Positions 38,049 to 48,924 of a DNA stretch of 64,000 bases are shown piece by piece. The notes below the pieces were generated by a model. The model was not told the origin of the DNA. It was given only the letters and a program-made list of their open reading frames with translations, and did not search any database. Position 1 is the stretch's first letter, and each line of letters begins with the position of its first letter. The position numbers and the translations under genes were made by a program. Origin of the DNA: Trichaptum fuscoviolaceum (lineage: Eukaryota > Basidiomycota > Agaricomycetes > Hymenochaetales > Trichaptaceae); contig CAJSYZ010000001.1 of the NCBI GenBank assembly GCA_910574455.1, positions 907,961 to 971,960 of the forward strand, read 5' to 3'.

Positions 38049-38471
38049 ACCGATTCGATAGAGCTTGTAGTCCACCGAAACCATCTTGACAGTAATCTAT
38101 CTATGAACATTGGAAACGAGAGGGATCAACGGACGACTCACTGTCACGAGCACTTCTCGTTGTTCATCCTCCACACCGACTCGGATAAGATGGTAGAGGA
38201 TGATAGATGTCCGAAATACCCATCCTGAAGGACTCACCGATGAACCCCTACAATCGACCAGCCTTGCGAAGCTCATGAACATCGGTTATTGGCATGCATC
38301 GACTGGGCATCCCTCCTCTAGGCCAATGGGATGGTACAGGATAATAGTTCGCCGAAATCCCCTTTCCGATGGCTCCACCGATAAGCCCCTCCAGCCAATC
38401 AGCCTGGCGAGGCTGGTCTGCAACCTACCCTCCTTCGACCGGATTGGACAGAAGCGCCTTTCAAGCCAGCC
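38049..38471. repeat. Three-unit 141-base tandem array
   Basis: The unit starting at 38190 (atggtagaggatgatag) recurs at 38331 (atggtacaggataatag), exactly 141 bases or 47 codons later. The shared sequence includes ccgaaat, caccgat.a.cccct and agcctggcgaggct-like blocks. A more decayed unit precedes them from about 38049. Units 2 and 3 encode matching peptides in one frame (LTDEPLQSTSLAKL and STDKPLQPISLARL). They differ at many sites, so the array is old. Confidence 0.7.
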
Positions 38472-38969
38472 TCGGACGCCGGTCATTGGCCTGCCACCGA
38501 CCCAGCCCCACACCGTCCAGAACGAAACAAAACAACAACCCGAATGCGTTTGTTTGTTCGACGCAAAGTCCAAGGGTATATAAGAGGCTGAAGCAGAGCG
38601 ACAAAGCCCCATCGCCTCTTCGTCTCTCAACACCAGGAAGACCCTCCAGCAGTGCCGGCCTCCGGCGCCGCCCGACGCGCCTTTCCAACAGGCTCCCTGA
38701 AAGTGTCGTAGGCGTGCCAACTTGTCCAACAAGCCGTCCGGCACGCCTCTTCGCCGGGGTACGTCGACCTGCGTCGATTCCGACATCTCATCTCGAGCTG
38801 GACATTGGGGTAATCGTGAGGGCAGGTATCTCAGACTGGTAGTCGGGTGAGTCCGATTCTCATGCCGCGACACTGCTTCGAGCCCAGCAAGTGTACACAC
38901 GCTTGGTAGGGTTATCCCTCCAAGGCTGGGCCGTCATGTATGTGCGCTTGTCTTTGGATTTCGGATATC

Positions 38970-39050
38970 TTTTTTTTTTTTGGTCGGGAGATGGGTACAA
39001 ATACCCACACCGATCTTTTTTTTTTACGGGATGGGTAGAGAAACCCACCC
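38970..39050. repeat. Two poly-T plus GGGT-hairpin units in tandem
   Basis: Each unit has a run of nine or more T, then a stem-loop. The first stem-loop is ggtcgg...tgggta-caaa-taccca...ccgatc, and the second is cggg.tgggt-loop-accca.cccg. The units resemble each other in order and motif but not in exact sequence. Confidence 0.55.
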
Positions 39051-39900
39051 GGAACTGTCTTGTGTGCCTGTGTGATCTGAGAGTGACCGAACATCAACCC
39101 TTGAGTCCTTCCGCATTCGATGAACATGTCGTGAGTTGTAAGGTGGCATCTGCCCGAGTTTGTCCAAGCGTCAGCCGACAGAATGTTATGATCCATTTCA
39201 GTGGTGCATTCCTGAATGTTTTTAACGTCAATGAAATATCTATTTAGACGGAGATAAGTTTTATGCCTGATATTGTCCGGATTTCCGATCGTGAGAACAT
39301 GAGATATTGTAGACTATTCAACTGGTTGTCGAGAACCGATGGCGGTGAATCCGCATGAAGTAGCACTTGTGAAAAGCGTACACCTCGTTGGGCACGTTTG
39401 GCTTGAAGGATTGTGCGTTTATGGGCGATGTGACGAATCGAATCCAATGCGAGCATAGTGAGCGAATAAGCGTCAGTCCTTATGACTATTCCTACGATCA
39501 AAATTTCCGCAATACGGTCTTTGAAAACAAATCGCCAGTTCTTGCTCTTGCTAGGACGCAGTCAATACACCACATGTCTACCGCACACCAAGCAAAGATT
39601 GGTACCACAATGCAGGCAACACAGTCCGGCCGTTGTTCGCTCTGAGTGGTCCCGGATCCCTATGCTGTTGAAGCTCGACAATAATTAGAGAAAAAGCAGA
39701 TAAGTCATTAGAAGTACGGAAAAGAGCTGAAATGAACAAACAAGAGGAAAACGAAGGTTCAAGTGGTGGGTTGAAATAGAAGTTTCTCACGTATTTACTA
39801 CTATAGTATTACTAAGAAAAAGTCCAGCGCCCCCGGGCCTGGGAACGAGAGTAGCAACTTCTCTTCATTTACCGTCATCTCAGCACACGAAAACATGAAG

Positions 39901-41525
39901 GACATCTCATGCTGATGTCCATATTACGAAAGAAAATACTCCTTCTGAATGTGCACTGCTCCAACTTCCCAATGAGACATTATTTTCCATTTTACTGGCC
40001 AGCGATCCAGAGGATGTGCTATTTAGACTGGAAAAGGTTCTTAACCACATTGCCATGCAATCTTACCAGCTAATTACGCCTGACTTATCTGTATTCCAGA
40101 CTTGCAAGACTTTATACCTCCTATCAGACTCCAAACGTCTGTGGATGACCTTCCTTGCTACACTGGATTATGACCAAGCACCAGATGTCGGGCCTCACAT
40201 TGACCTTGACTCCCTGCAGACGAAAGAGATCAAGCAGCTTGTTATTCGGGCGATGAGAAGCTACAAGAACTGGTGCTCCTCCTGTCCTCAGGTCACCAGG
40301 GAACAAAAGGTCGAACTGGCCTCACCACGGCGTTGTGGCGGTGTTTCCTGGCTGTCGATATATCCTTGCGCAGTCAGCCAACAGGGATTATTTCGGAGTA
40401 TGGGATATAACTCGAGAAAGAATAATCGCTAGGCAACTCTTCTCTGGCAGTTTAATGCTCATCGAGTGCGACTGTGAGTTACTAAAAGGCGGAAAGATAG
40501 CCAGGGTTGCCATCTGGCGAGGAACAAGGTGAGTGAGAAGCGTGTACACTCTACATCTACTGACAATATGCCCACAGACATGCTAATGGCGAAATTGAGG
40601 TGGTGGATCTTGACTTGGATTCCGGAAATGCTACACTGCTTTTCTCGCAGAAAGTACCACTCATTAAGAATAAGTGGAGACCGCAAGTAAGGGAAGAGGC
40701 AGTGATTGCTGAGAATTTTGACTACGTTTTCCTGCTCAATCCTGAAACGGGCAAATGCGCGAAGATCAGAGTCTCAACGAGTAACCATGATGATGTTGCG
40801 TGTGCTAATATCCATAAAATTGTATAAACATGCTTACTCTGCCGATTCAGGATCAAATCGAGGTCGACATCGTTCGCAGTACCCTCATCTGCATGGTCGT
40901 AACTATTCACGGATCGATCTCTTTGTATGTTGCCAAATTGTCGCGAGTATTTTTGCATACACAAGACACGGAGCTGATCCTCACGGATATCTGCGAGAAT
41001 TCTCTAGAACTTACCGTCATACCTCAGAATCGTTACTCTGATCCATATGCCTTCTCTGTCTGTGATCCGATGCGCTGGGGCTTTGCGCAGCCGTGTCGTA
41101 TACTACTGTTATGTATCCATCTGCGGGATGAAGAAGTCTCGAACGATAGGGTTCAAGCACACCGACTCCATCTGAAAGAGAATGATAACGGTTCAAATCT
41201 AGTTATGACATACGATAGCTCTTCGAAACAAATACCGCTTAAAGAGGGCTGGGTTGAAACCAGAATTACAGCATCATCAATATGGGGTCGCTGCACCGTG
41301 AAATTCAATCCGCACTACACGTATCTACAAACTCCTGGCGGTCAGTGGTTGAAAAATGCAAGATACGACATCATGGCATCACAACTCTGGAAAGATGACG
41401 TCCATCTTTATCCTTCAGGTGATGACCACTATAATGGAACGCAAACGACAGAACGTTATAGCGGAACACAAGTATGGTATCATATGGATACATTTAACAG
41501 CTGTGTTTTACAATTCTTTGACTGA
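39901..41525 (+). pseudogene. F-box protein gene, probably frameshifted
   Basis: Basidiomycete F-box protein with the F-box-like start LLQLPNETLFSIL and, further on, propeller-like segments (FPGCRYILAQ, YFGVWDITRERIIARQ, EIEVVDLDLDSGNATLLF) and the typical C-terminal ending HMDTFNSCVLQF. Exons: 39901-40036, 40100-40528, 40578-40770, 40851-41525, with introns of 63, 49 and 80 bases. Exon 2 is one base too long: the frame KVEL jumps to PHHGVVAVF near 40318, consistent with one inserted G. All other phases close when that base is discounted. No Met is available in the first exon, so an upstream exon is missing or lost. An alternative is an intron 40313-40374 that would skip the conserved segment; I think this less likely. 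Either it is a recent pseudogene or an assembly error. Confidence 0.6.
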
Positions 41526-42306
41526 CATGTATACCAAGGCAATGAAAACATACCTTTCTATGAAACTCTGTATCCTGTGTTAGTAGCTATGAATCAACAG
41601 AAAGTTTACGGAGAGAAATGTTTATTGGGAAAAGTCAGACTTACAAAATTATACAAAGAATTACTTGACTCTTGGGTGAAATCGAGGTCCTTACTGTAGT
41701 ACATACATGTATGTACTATAGTAACGGCTTTCACGCAACTACGATTTGGAGGGTTCGGCATTTTCAACATCTGTACGAACGCTTTTGAGTGTTCAAGTTA
41801 AGCTGGAAAAAGGCTACTTATTAAGAAGATCCAGACCATACTTATTCAACGTGATTAATATTGCACATGATAATGCGCATAGGTAGTACATAGGTACGCA
41901 GTGGCGGCCCAATCATGGATGCGTAGAAACGTATAATCCTGTGTGTAATCCTCAGTGTAATTTGCTTCGCTCTCGTGTCTCACATCCACACAAAACTATT
42001 GCTATTACTCAAATAAAAGACCCTTTGCGTGTGGTGCAGCAACATTTCGAATCGTTGGTAAGCCAGTCCAGTACAAAACGTGACCAGTCGTTGCGTACAT
42101 GCATGGTAATCTTGCATATTAGCGGACAAGGCCCGGCTCCGGTAGTACTAGTTGCTAATGAGACTTTCTAACGCGTCCCACGAATTTCCAACTCGCAATT
42201 TGATGGCATTTATAATCTGTTCGAATATCAAAAAGCCATGTATGTATAAAAGCTCCTGGAGTCAAAGACTGAGCTTGCCATTGAATAATTTGCATTGAAG
42301 AAGCAA
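41526..42306. other. Intergenic with a 34-base palindrome
   Basis: This lies downstream of the F-box gene and upstream of the dehydrogenase. It contains a near-perfect palindrome at 41691-41724 (listed separately). No coding region is seen. Confidence 0.4.
41691..41724. repeat. 34-base palindrome with one mismatched pair
   Basis: Centred on acatgt, the inner 22 bases (tagtacataca and its complement) are perfectly self-complementary. The symmetry extends six pairs further on each side with one mismatch. It lies about 170 bases past the F-box stop. Confidence 0.85.
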
Positions 42307-43335
42307 ATGGCGAATGCGGCCGAATTATCAGGTCAGTGGTCAGACGACTGTATTCCAATAGGCTCATCGGTCTTCTCGCTACAGGGAGAACGTTCGTAAA
42401 GACGGTTAGGCATGACACTTATCCGGCGATCAATCCAACTAAATGGGTTGTGACGGGAGACTTCACTGGCAGAGTTGTGTTGATCACCGGTGCAAGCCGA
42501 GGGCTCGGTCGGACGATGGCATTGGCGTTCGCCCGTGCAGGTGTGTCCGGACTTATTCTTGCAGCTCGTTCCAAGAGCGCACTGGACTCCATAGAGGAGG
42601 AGATACACGCCGTTCATCCTGGCGGGGAGTTAAAGGTGCTGAAGCTTTCGATCAACGTGGCCGACGAGCAATCTGTATCGGATGCCGCGCGGGTTGTCAG
42701 AGAATCGTTCGACAGATTGGATGTGCTAGTGAATAACGCCGGTATCCGAGAGGGTCTCAAATCGATTGAGCAAAGCGAGCCGAGCACTTGGTGGTCGACA
42801 TGGGAGGTCAATGTGAAGGGGACGTATCTCATCACGCGTGCCTTCCTCGGGATGTTGTTAGAAAGCGGCAGCAACGGGAGAAGAGGGCCTGAAGGCAGGA
42901 AGATAATAGTGAATTTGACAAGTGGCGCGGCTCATTTAGTTATTCCGGGTGGTTCCTCGTACCAGGCATGTGCATCGGTGATAGATGAGAAAGTTTGGGG
43001 ACTAACAATGTCTGTCATTTTAGACCGGAAAACTTGCGATCCTGCGCCTGACAGAGGCTCTCGTGTCAGAGTACGGTAAACAGGGCCTCCTGGCCTTCTC
43101 GCTTGATCCGGGAGGGGTGGTCACAGATATGGCTGCAGACCTACCTGAGCGTATTCTTGCCACACTAGTGGACACGCCTGAGCTCGCAGCTAACACGCTA
43201 GTATGGCTGACAAAGGACAGAAAGGAGTGGTTGTCTGGGAGACTGATGGTTGTGAATTGGGATGTCGATGAGCTGGGGGCGAAAAAAGAGGAAGTGGTCA
43301 AGGGAGATAAGCTGAAGGTTCGGTTGGTTGTGTAA
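42307..43335 (+). CDS. Short-chain dehydrogenase/reductase
   Basis: NAD(P)-dependent oxidoreductase of the classical SDR family, 305 residues. Three exons: 42307-42331, 42385-42965, 43024-43335. The N terminus is MANAAELSG followed by RTFVKTVRHDTYP. The cofactor motif is TGASRGLG and the structural motif NNAG. The catalytic Ser lies in NLTSGAA, and the YxxxK motif is YQTGK. The second intron (42966-43023) begins with GC rather than GT (cag|gcatgt ... ttttag) and falls between Q and T of that active-site motif. The only GT nearby gives the wrong frame, so the GC donor is well supported by reading-frame and homology logic. The C-terminal part has GQGLLAFSLDPGGVVTDMA-like sequence typical of SDRs of basidiomycete secondary or xenobiotic metabolism. 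The substrate is unknown, and no biosynthetic cluster surrounds it. Confidence 0.9.
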
Positions 43336-43824
43336 GCCTTACCGTCGGGAAATGTTATGACAATAGATAGAGGTAATTAAAGGGCTTTCTCGCAGAGCAT
43401 TTCGGTGCTGCTTGTTGTAGCGTGTGTCAAACTGCTGTCGCATTTTCTAAGTGATCCCCCAATGTTGCCGGAAGATATTTGAAGTCATGCAAGACTCAGG
43501 ATAACGAACGTCCCAGAGAGGCCGGAAGTCCGTTGAATCATGCTGTAATTACTGGACAATTCTTGTGGGAAGTATGTGTCGTGTTCGATGTGTTTTTGAT
43601 AGTCTGTGACAGCGGCCGACAAGCACCGTGATCCTTCAGGCCGCCATCCGGCTGCACTGTGCTTTTAGTTCTCAAAAATCCGAGCCGAGCACCGTCAAAT
43701 TACCTGATGAATAAAGCCGACTGTGCTGCTGATTGTTCAAGCACGAGACAGTATCAGGCCGTCGGCACGGCTTTTTCTAGCACCCAAACCCATGGGCACC
43801 ATCCTGTATATCGTACACACCTAC

Positions 43825-44750
43825 TGTAAGTCAGTGGGTATTGAAGTCCTGCACAGATAATTCTGGAGGAAAGCGTTCACCTGTCCTACAAAATCCTCCA
43901 TTATCTGCAACTGAAACCGACCCGGTCCAGAGCTGACACTCTCGTGTAACGCCTCCTTTGCTCCAATATGTTCGGACCTTTCTCTTCTGTGCTAGTCGAG
44001 TCTCCCAAGATTTCTTCCCCGTGTCCGGAGGGTTGGCTTGTCCCCCACCAAGGCTTGTCCTGGTTGCCCAATGGTTAAGTGTCAATTCCAGGCTCATATT
44101 TCCACAAAGAAATAAGTTCTTGAGCAGTGACGGTCGAGCCTCTCTTAAACATGCTCTCCGACGGGATCTGGAGGGCACTACGGGGAAGGACAGTGGCACT
44201 CCGATGCCTGCATCCCATTCGCGTATTCATGCAACTGCGATCTGCATGCTGGCCGCCTGAGTGGCTGATACCCGCGTTGAACCTTGCGCAGTGGTCCAAT
44301 GCTTTGACATGGTCGCTAAGGGCGTCGCTTGCAAGCGGGATGCGGAGTCCTCCCCTCCCCTCCTATGCGAAATCGCGCCAAGTAGTGGTCATCATGTCTG
44401 CTCGGTCCCAAAGTCGTCGAGCAAAGCCTGCCGCCTATTGCCCGTTTTCCACACTGCGAAGTGAGTGGAAGTTCAGGTCCATGGATGTCAGCGTTAAAAC
44501 CTCGTCAAAGTTATTACGATCGGAAAGGAAAGGGGAGGGGCAACGATACTTGTTTATCGGAAAATCATCCTTTTTTGTTTGAGTCTCAGAAAGCTGTCTC
44601 AAATGATAATGGCACATGCAACCACGCTCATGTACCAGTGCGATCCGTCCATTATGAGGAAGAAAGAAGAGTCAAAGAATTGTGGGCACACGAGGCAAGA
44701 CACTCAGGGGACTTGATTTATATTCTTCGGAAAGACCCGAATCTGAGCTT
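43825..44750. repeat. Diverged dispersed repeat, copy 2
   Basis: Second copy of the element at 36290-37440, same orientation, separated by about 7 kb. It shares the landmark strings listed for copy 1. The fragment of the NAD(P)-binding gene recognisable in copy 1 is truncated here to a few short matches near 44110. No intact frame or terminal structure is visible. Confidence 0.62.
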
Positions 44751-46163
44751 GCCGTGAGAATTACATTTAAAGTTTATTTCTGACCGGGACCCTGTCTGCT
44801 AAGGACTTGATAAATATGAAGTCGGGGAGATCTTAAAGTCCACCCTCATCACATACTAAGCGGCTCTCAGTAGAACACAGCTTGAGCCCACTAAGCTCGT
44901 CCGGATAGCAAATTTGGTGAGCCGTAGTACTCAACGCCCCTCGGTGAATATTCAGAACAACCGAGGAATTCTCATGAATCTTTGTTTCTGTACAGCGCCC
45001 ACGCATTCGGGGATCGACCAGCCGTAATAGCATCAACCTTCGAGGCTCCTACCCCGAAAGCTACTTGGGCAGCGTGACTATTATTTCTTTTTGTAGGGTA
45101 GAAGAAATCTGTCGGAACCTATATTGTACATAAATCTAATGTTTTGCATGAATCCTAATATCGTTATAACACATATTGGAAGCACACAAAAGTAGGTATG
45201 AGGCCACAATCACACAATGTACATGGAGTCATGGACTACACCATTGACTTACTTATCTCAACTATAAATTGTGGTCTTCAGCATCCCCGTGGCCGGCCTA
45301 TCGTTATGATTGTTCTTTACACGTTGGGAAGGGAGGAAGGGAAGATGGGCTTCGCATCAGTCGATGAGGGGGAAGGCCAGTGCTGTCATGCTGCAGTTTA
45401 TGACAGCCATATTGACTCGTAGCATGTCCTTCGCTTGCGCCGCGCCCCTTCTTCCCTAGACCGCGAAGAAGTGTATGACGCGCGTCGTGTAACAGATTTG
45501 CTACTGGGACCGAAGAGTGGGCGTAAGACGCAGGCGTGGCCAGGCCGCACTCCGAAAGTGCACACGATAGAACTACATAAAGCGATATCATCAGTTGAGG
45601 CTTTTTATGAGGCAAAGAACATGAGCACGTATGTTTCAAAGTGTGTAGAAAAACCTTTGCGTGAGAGACGGTCATCTGGCTCAAAGATGAAGAGCATACC
45701 GATCGGGATCGAGTATCAAAGGTTACATACTCAGTTTCCAGCTGGGAGAAAGGTGTCACGCGGTGTTGATACGAGCCTTGTCTTTTGGTCATCGACGACC
45801 AAATTCCAGTCATGACGCTGTCCCCGTACACTAATCCAGGTGCCCGTATAAATGGAGAATGACGCGAAGAGTTCGATGGCAGATCGTGGAGAGGAAGGAA
45901 AGAAACAGTTAGTCTCTAGCGCCCATCAGATGAAGTCAGCAAGAGTGTTCTTTTGGGGGCAAAGGGTAGGAGGCAGGCAATCAGTTCGCCCCCCTTTCGT
46001 CAGCTGCAAGCGAAAAAAACACTTCTCTTGGTACGCCTTTATATCTGCAACAACCCACTCAAACCATGGGATCATCATAAGCACTGGCAATCACCACCTG
46101 CAGATCTCCCCTCCCCGCAAGGCCGCTACACACGCCTCATAGAGACATACGTGCGGCGCAACG
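44751..46163. other. No recognisable gene
   Basis: Overlapping frames on both strands at about 45304-45831 are unrecognised, and neither shows splice structure or motifs. The last 250 bases are presumably the promoter of the zinc-cluster gene C. Confidence 0.35.
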
Positions 46164-47010
46164 ATGGACCGACAGAGCTACACGGTGTACAGCCAAAACG
46201 ACGAAGGGTCCCGCGATATCCATACCCCGCAGGATAAGGGCAAACTGATGCGCAACAAAAGGCCGTGCGGCCGATGTTCGAAGTCTCAGAGGAAGGTAAC
46301 ATCTTCTCCATCACTCGCCCTCACACTTCGTTCACAGCCTGGTCTCTTGTCGTCACAGTGCGACGTCGAACCCCCGTACTCGTCTGCGCTATGCGGACAA
46401 TGCGCAAAGGCAGGGCTGGCCGAGTGCCCACCCTACGAGCCCCGCAAAAAGGCTTCAACAGATGATCGTGCAGCAAGGTCATCTCCAACAGTGAGTATCC
46501 TCCTCGACCATCATGAATGCCCATTAAAGACGCCCACAGCCGCAGGATAGCATGTCAAGTCACGATGGGGGCATCCATGACGTGCCAGCTCTTCAGCACT
46601 CGCGACAACATTCAGCTGTTGACACAGATGCTGTTTTCTTGATGCACCCCACCCAAATTACCCAGGCACCCGCTGCCCCCCTCACTACGTACACACCAGC
46701 GTACCCGGTACCTCCGCCATCGGCAGGGTATACCCGGCCTATCTCTTCACTCTATGTCTGGGGAAGTCAGACTGGCTGGAAGGAGAGCGCACCCACAGCT
46801 CCAAGTTCAATGTCCACGGGCAATGTCTTTGTGTCTACACAAAGACAGCCCATGCCCTTTGATGAACAGTGGGGGGAGAGTCTCGCAGGCGTGAACAACA
46901 CTTCAACGATCTACCAGACGTGAGTCACCCATCTCTTAAGTTTCTTAGTGTTTCGCACTCACGTTACATTGGGAAGACCACCTGCACCTTATGGCATGCC
47001 ATATCCATGA
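46164..47010 (+). CDS. Zn2Cys6-like protein C with N-terminal zinc cluster
   Basis: Third member of the unusual zinc-cluster family, 223 residues in four exons (46164-46295, 46359-46490, 46546-46919, 46977-47010). The cluster is at residues 35-68. It begins PCGRCSKSQRK before the first intron and continues CDVEPPYSSALC, then GQCAKAGLAEC. The spacing C-x2-C-x6-C-x10-C-x2-C-x7-C, the phase-0 63-base intron before the third cysteine and the linker PPYS..L all match the genes at 1423 and 5732. Unlike those, the cluster is near the N terminus, followed by a basic patch (PRKKAS) and a Pro/Ser/Thr-rich tail. That tail contains SMSTGNVFVS, reminiscent of SMYISGNIFTS in gene A. The last exon encodes only the end of TPPAPYGMPYP. 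Regulator function is inferred. Less basic residues in the first loop (SKSQRK) make it the most derived copy. Confidence 0.72.
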
Positions 47011-47942
47011 CCCGAATATTTTGAGAATCCCTTCCACGAATCAGGGAATGATATTCAGTGCGTCGATGAGTAGCAAGGGGTCGATGGATAAGTTCAGAAC
47101 ACCGAAGAACTCGCGAAAGAACACTGTGAAGTTTCCACAATGTAATGTTTCTTGTCTGGACAGGCGCTAGTGCGTATGCCATAAAGCCATTCTTGCCCTT
47201 CTTCTTGATTGCGCAATGAACAATCTATAAAGTTGTCAGTAACAGTACTCATATATGTGTTTCATCTACACCACTGATGTTCCTGACGCTTCTGTAATCT
47301 ACACTTGCGCAGTTGATACATCCGCCATCCGAGAAAATAAGGCGAAAGACTTCCAAGTGACAAAGAGATCGTCTTGGCCGCAGAGCGAGTACAACACCAA
47401 AGCCTTACGATCGGGCCAACATGTTGCCGTTGTCAAGATAGCTGCGATTGGGACCCTAGAACCTTGACGTTCAAACATGGTTGCAACAGGACGTATGACA
47501 AATCACGAGTATGTTCCTCTGGTCTTCGGTTGTTCTGTGGTTGGCCCCGCCGTGACCATCGGTGGGTCTGAAGAGTCTGGGCGGAGAACAGAAACAATAG
47601 ACCGTACTGCGCAAGCATCTGACCTGTTCATTCCAGAGCCTTAGTCCCCGTTGTCGGAAGCGTTCTGTCGAACTATAGACGTTTGGAACCATCTATGAGG
47701 CGCTTCAGCCATCTGCAAACACAGCCGACAATATTGGAGATCAGGAGCTTCTGTAGCTCCGAGATGCGTATCTGTCGATGCGATTGTTCCATCCAGTCCT
47801 ATATTAATCAAGGGAGAAAAGATAAGTCACAAGCTAATACAAACACAGACAACGGTAAGTAAATAAGTGATGATGAAGAAAATATTTATCAAAAAAGATT
47901 GTACGCAATGCATGAGCGACCGAAAAGGGCCTCGTATAGACA
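47011..47942. other. Intergenic, convergent 3' region
   Basis: This lies between the 3' ends of zinc-cluster gene C (+) and the membrane-protein gene (-). No gene is recognised. Confidence 0.4.
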
Positions 47943-48924
47943 TTACAGAGACTCCCTAAATTTTGTGCCACCGGGTAAGGACGTGATTGTGGTAGCCGAG
48001 TCAATGGACGCCCGAGATTCGTGTCCGTACTGCGCGGGACTGGGGTATGGTTGATGCGCTGTAGGGCCACCGGCGGGAGGGTGACTCACTGCAAACGTGG
48101 AGTGCGAAGGCGTGTCGAATGGATCATTGAACCGTGGCCGGTCATTTGACTCGGGTGCGGTACTGTGTCCAAGCTCTCCGCCCGGTGCAACGAGACGCAC
48201 GCTGGACGTCGACGATGCGCCCGCGCCGAGTTCAGCGTACGGACTTGTATCGTATCGTCCGCCTTCCACGGGGCGCGAACCGTTCGGCCGTCCATTTTGG
48301 TAGGGATCATACACATCTTGCTGCTGTCCGTGGTTCCGCTCGAGCTGCACACTCTCCCGGCCGTACGCATGCAGGTTGTCAGACGCGTCCCACTCGTCCT
48401 CATCCTCGCCCGCATTGGCGCGCACGAAGCCAGCTTTCTTCATGTTCTGCGAGCGCCAGCCAAACAACGTTCCGCGCCTCCTTGGGGCACCCGGTACAGG
48501 TGGAGCCTCGACGCCAATTTCACCAGACTTGCCGCGCACTGTCCGACCGCCATGTTTGCGATGTCGCAGGAGGAAGAAGACGCCAATACACGAGCCTATG
48601 AAGATGACACCGAGGCCGACGACGAGTCCAATAAAGCCTGGGTTGGTCAAAGAATCAGACACAAAGCTACGAGACACTACACATTTCTATGCTGACCGCC
48701 TTCAGATCCTCCAATTTTAGGGACTATTGGGCCGAAATGCGTATGAGTACTCGCCGGCGGAGTCGTTGGTGCCTTCAATCCCACCCCATAGCCCACTCAA
48801 TTCAGTGAATGGTCATATTTTCAAGAAACTGGACACGCACTGGAGAACCATTGTTCGGATCGCTCGTAAGTGTTGACCCTCCTCTTCTTTCGAGGTCAAG
48901 ATTTGCCACATAATATCCAGGCAT
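47943..48924 (-). CDS. Single-pass membrane protein, function unknown
   Basis: 284 residues in three exons (complement of 48841-48924, 48697-48772, 47943-48637) with introns of 68 and 59 bases. The N-terminal 53 residues are Ser/Thr/Pro-rich (for example APTTPPASTHTH) without an obvious signal peptide. One transmembrane helix at about 54-77 (GLVVGLGVIFIGSCIGVFF) is followed by the positively charged LLRHRKHGGR, so the N terminus should face outside. The 200-residue cytosolic tail is Gly/Ser/Pro/Asp-rich and has a WDASDNLHAYG stretch that recurs in basidiomycete hypothetical proteins of this layout. I do not recognise a named domain. It resembles fungal cell-surface sensors in outline, but that is only an analogy. 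Exon borders are supported by phase and by the continuous TM segment. Confidence 0.75.

Larger units (their letters stand above)
37441..39900. other. Repeat-rich, gene-poor region
   Basis: Contains the 141-base tandem array (38049-38471) and the poly-T/hairpin units (38970-39050), listed separately. A minus-strand frame at 37663-37914 (VNTSRTVFRVGTWKDL...) looks somewhat protein-like but is short, and its continuation needs a frame change, so it may be another remnant. Confidence 0.35.

Noticed and set aside
45304..45831. Overlapping ORFs on both strands (about 126 and 175 codons)
   Set aside because: Neither has motifs or family resemblance, and the two contradict each other.
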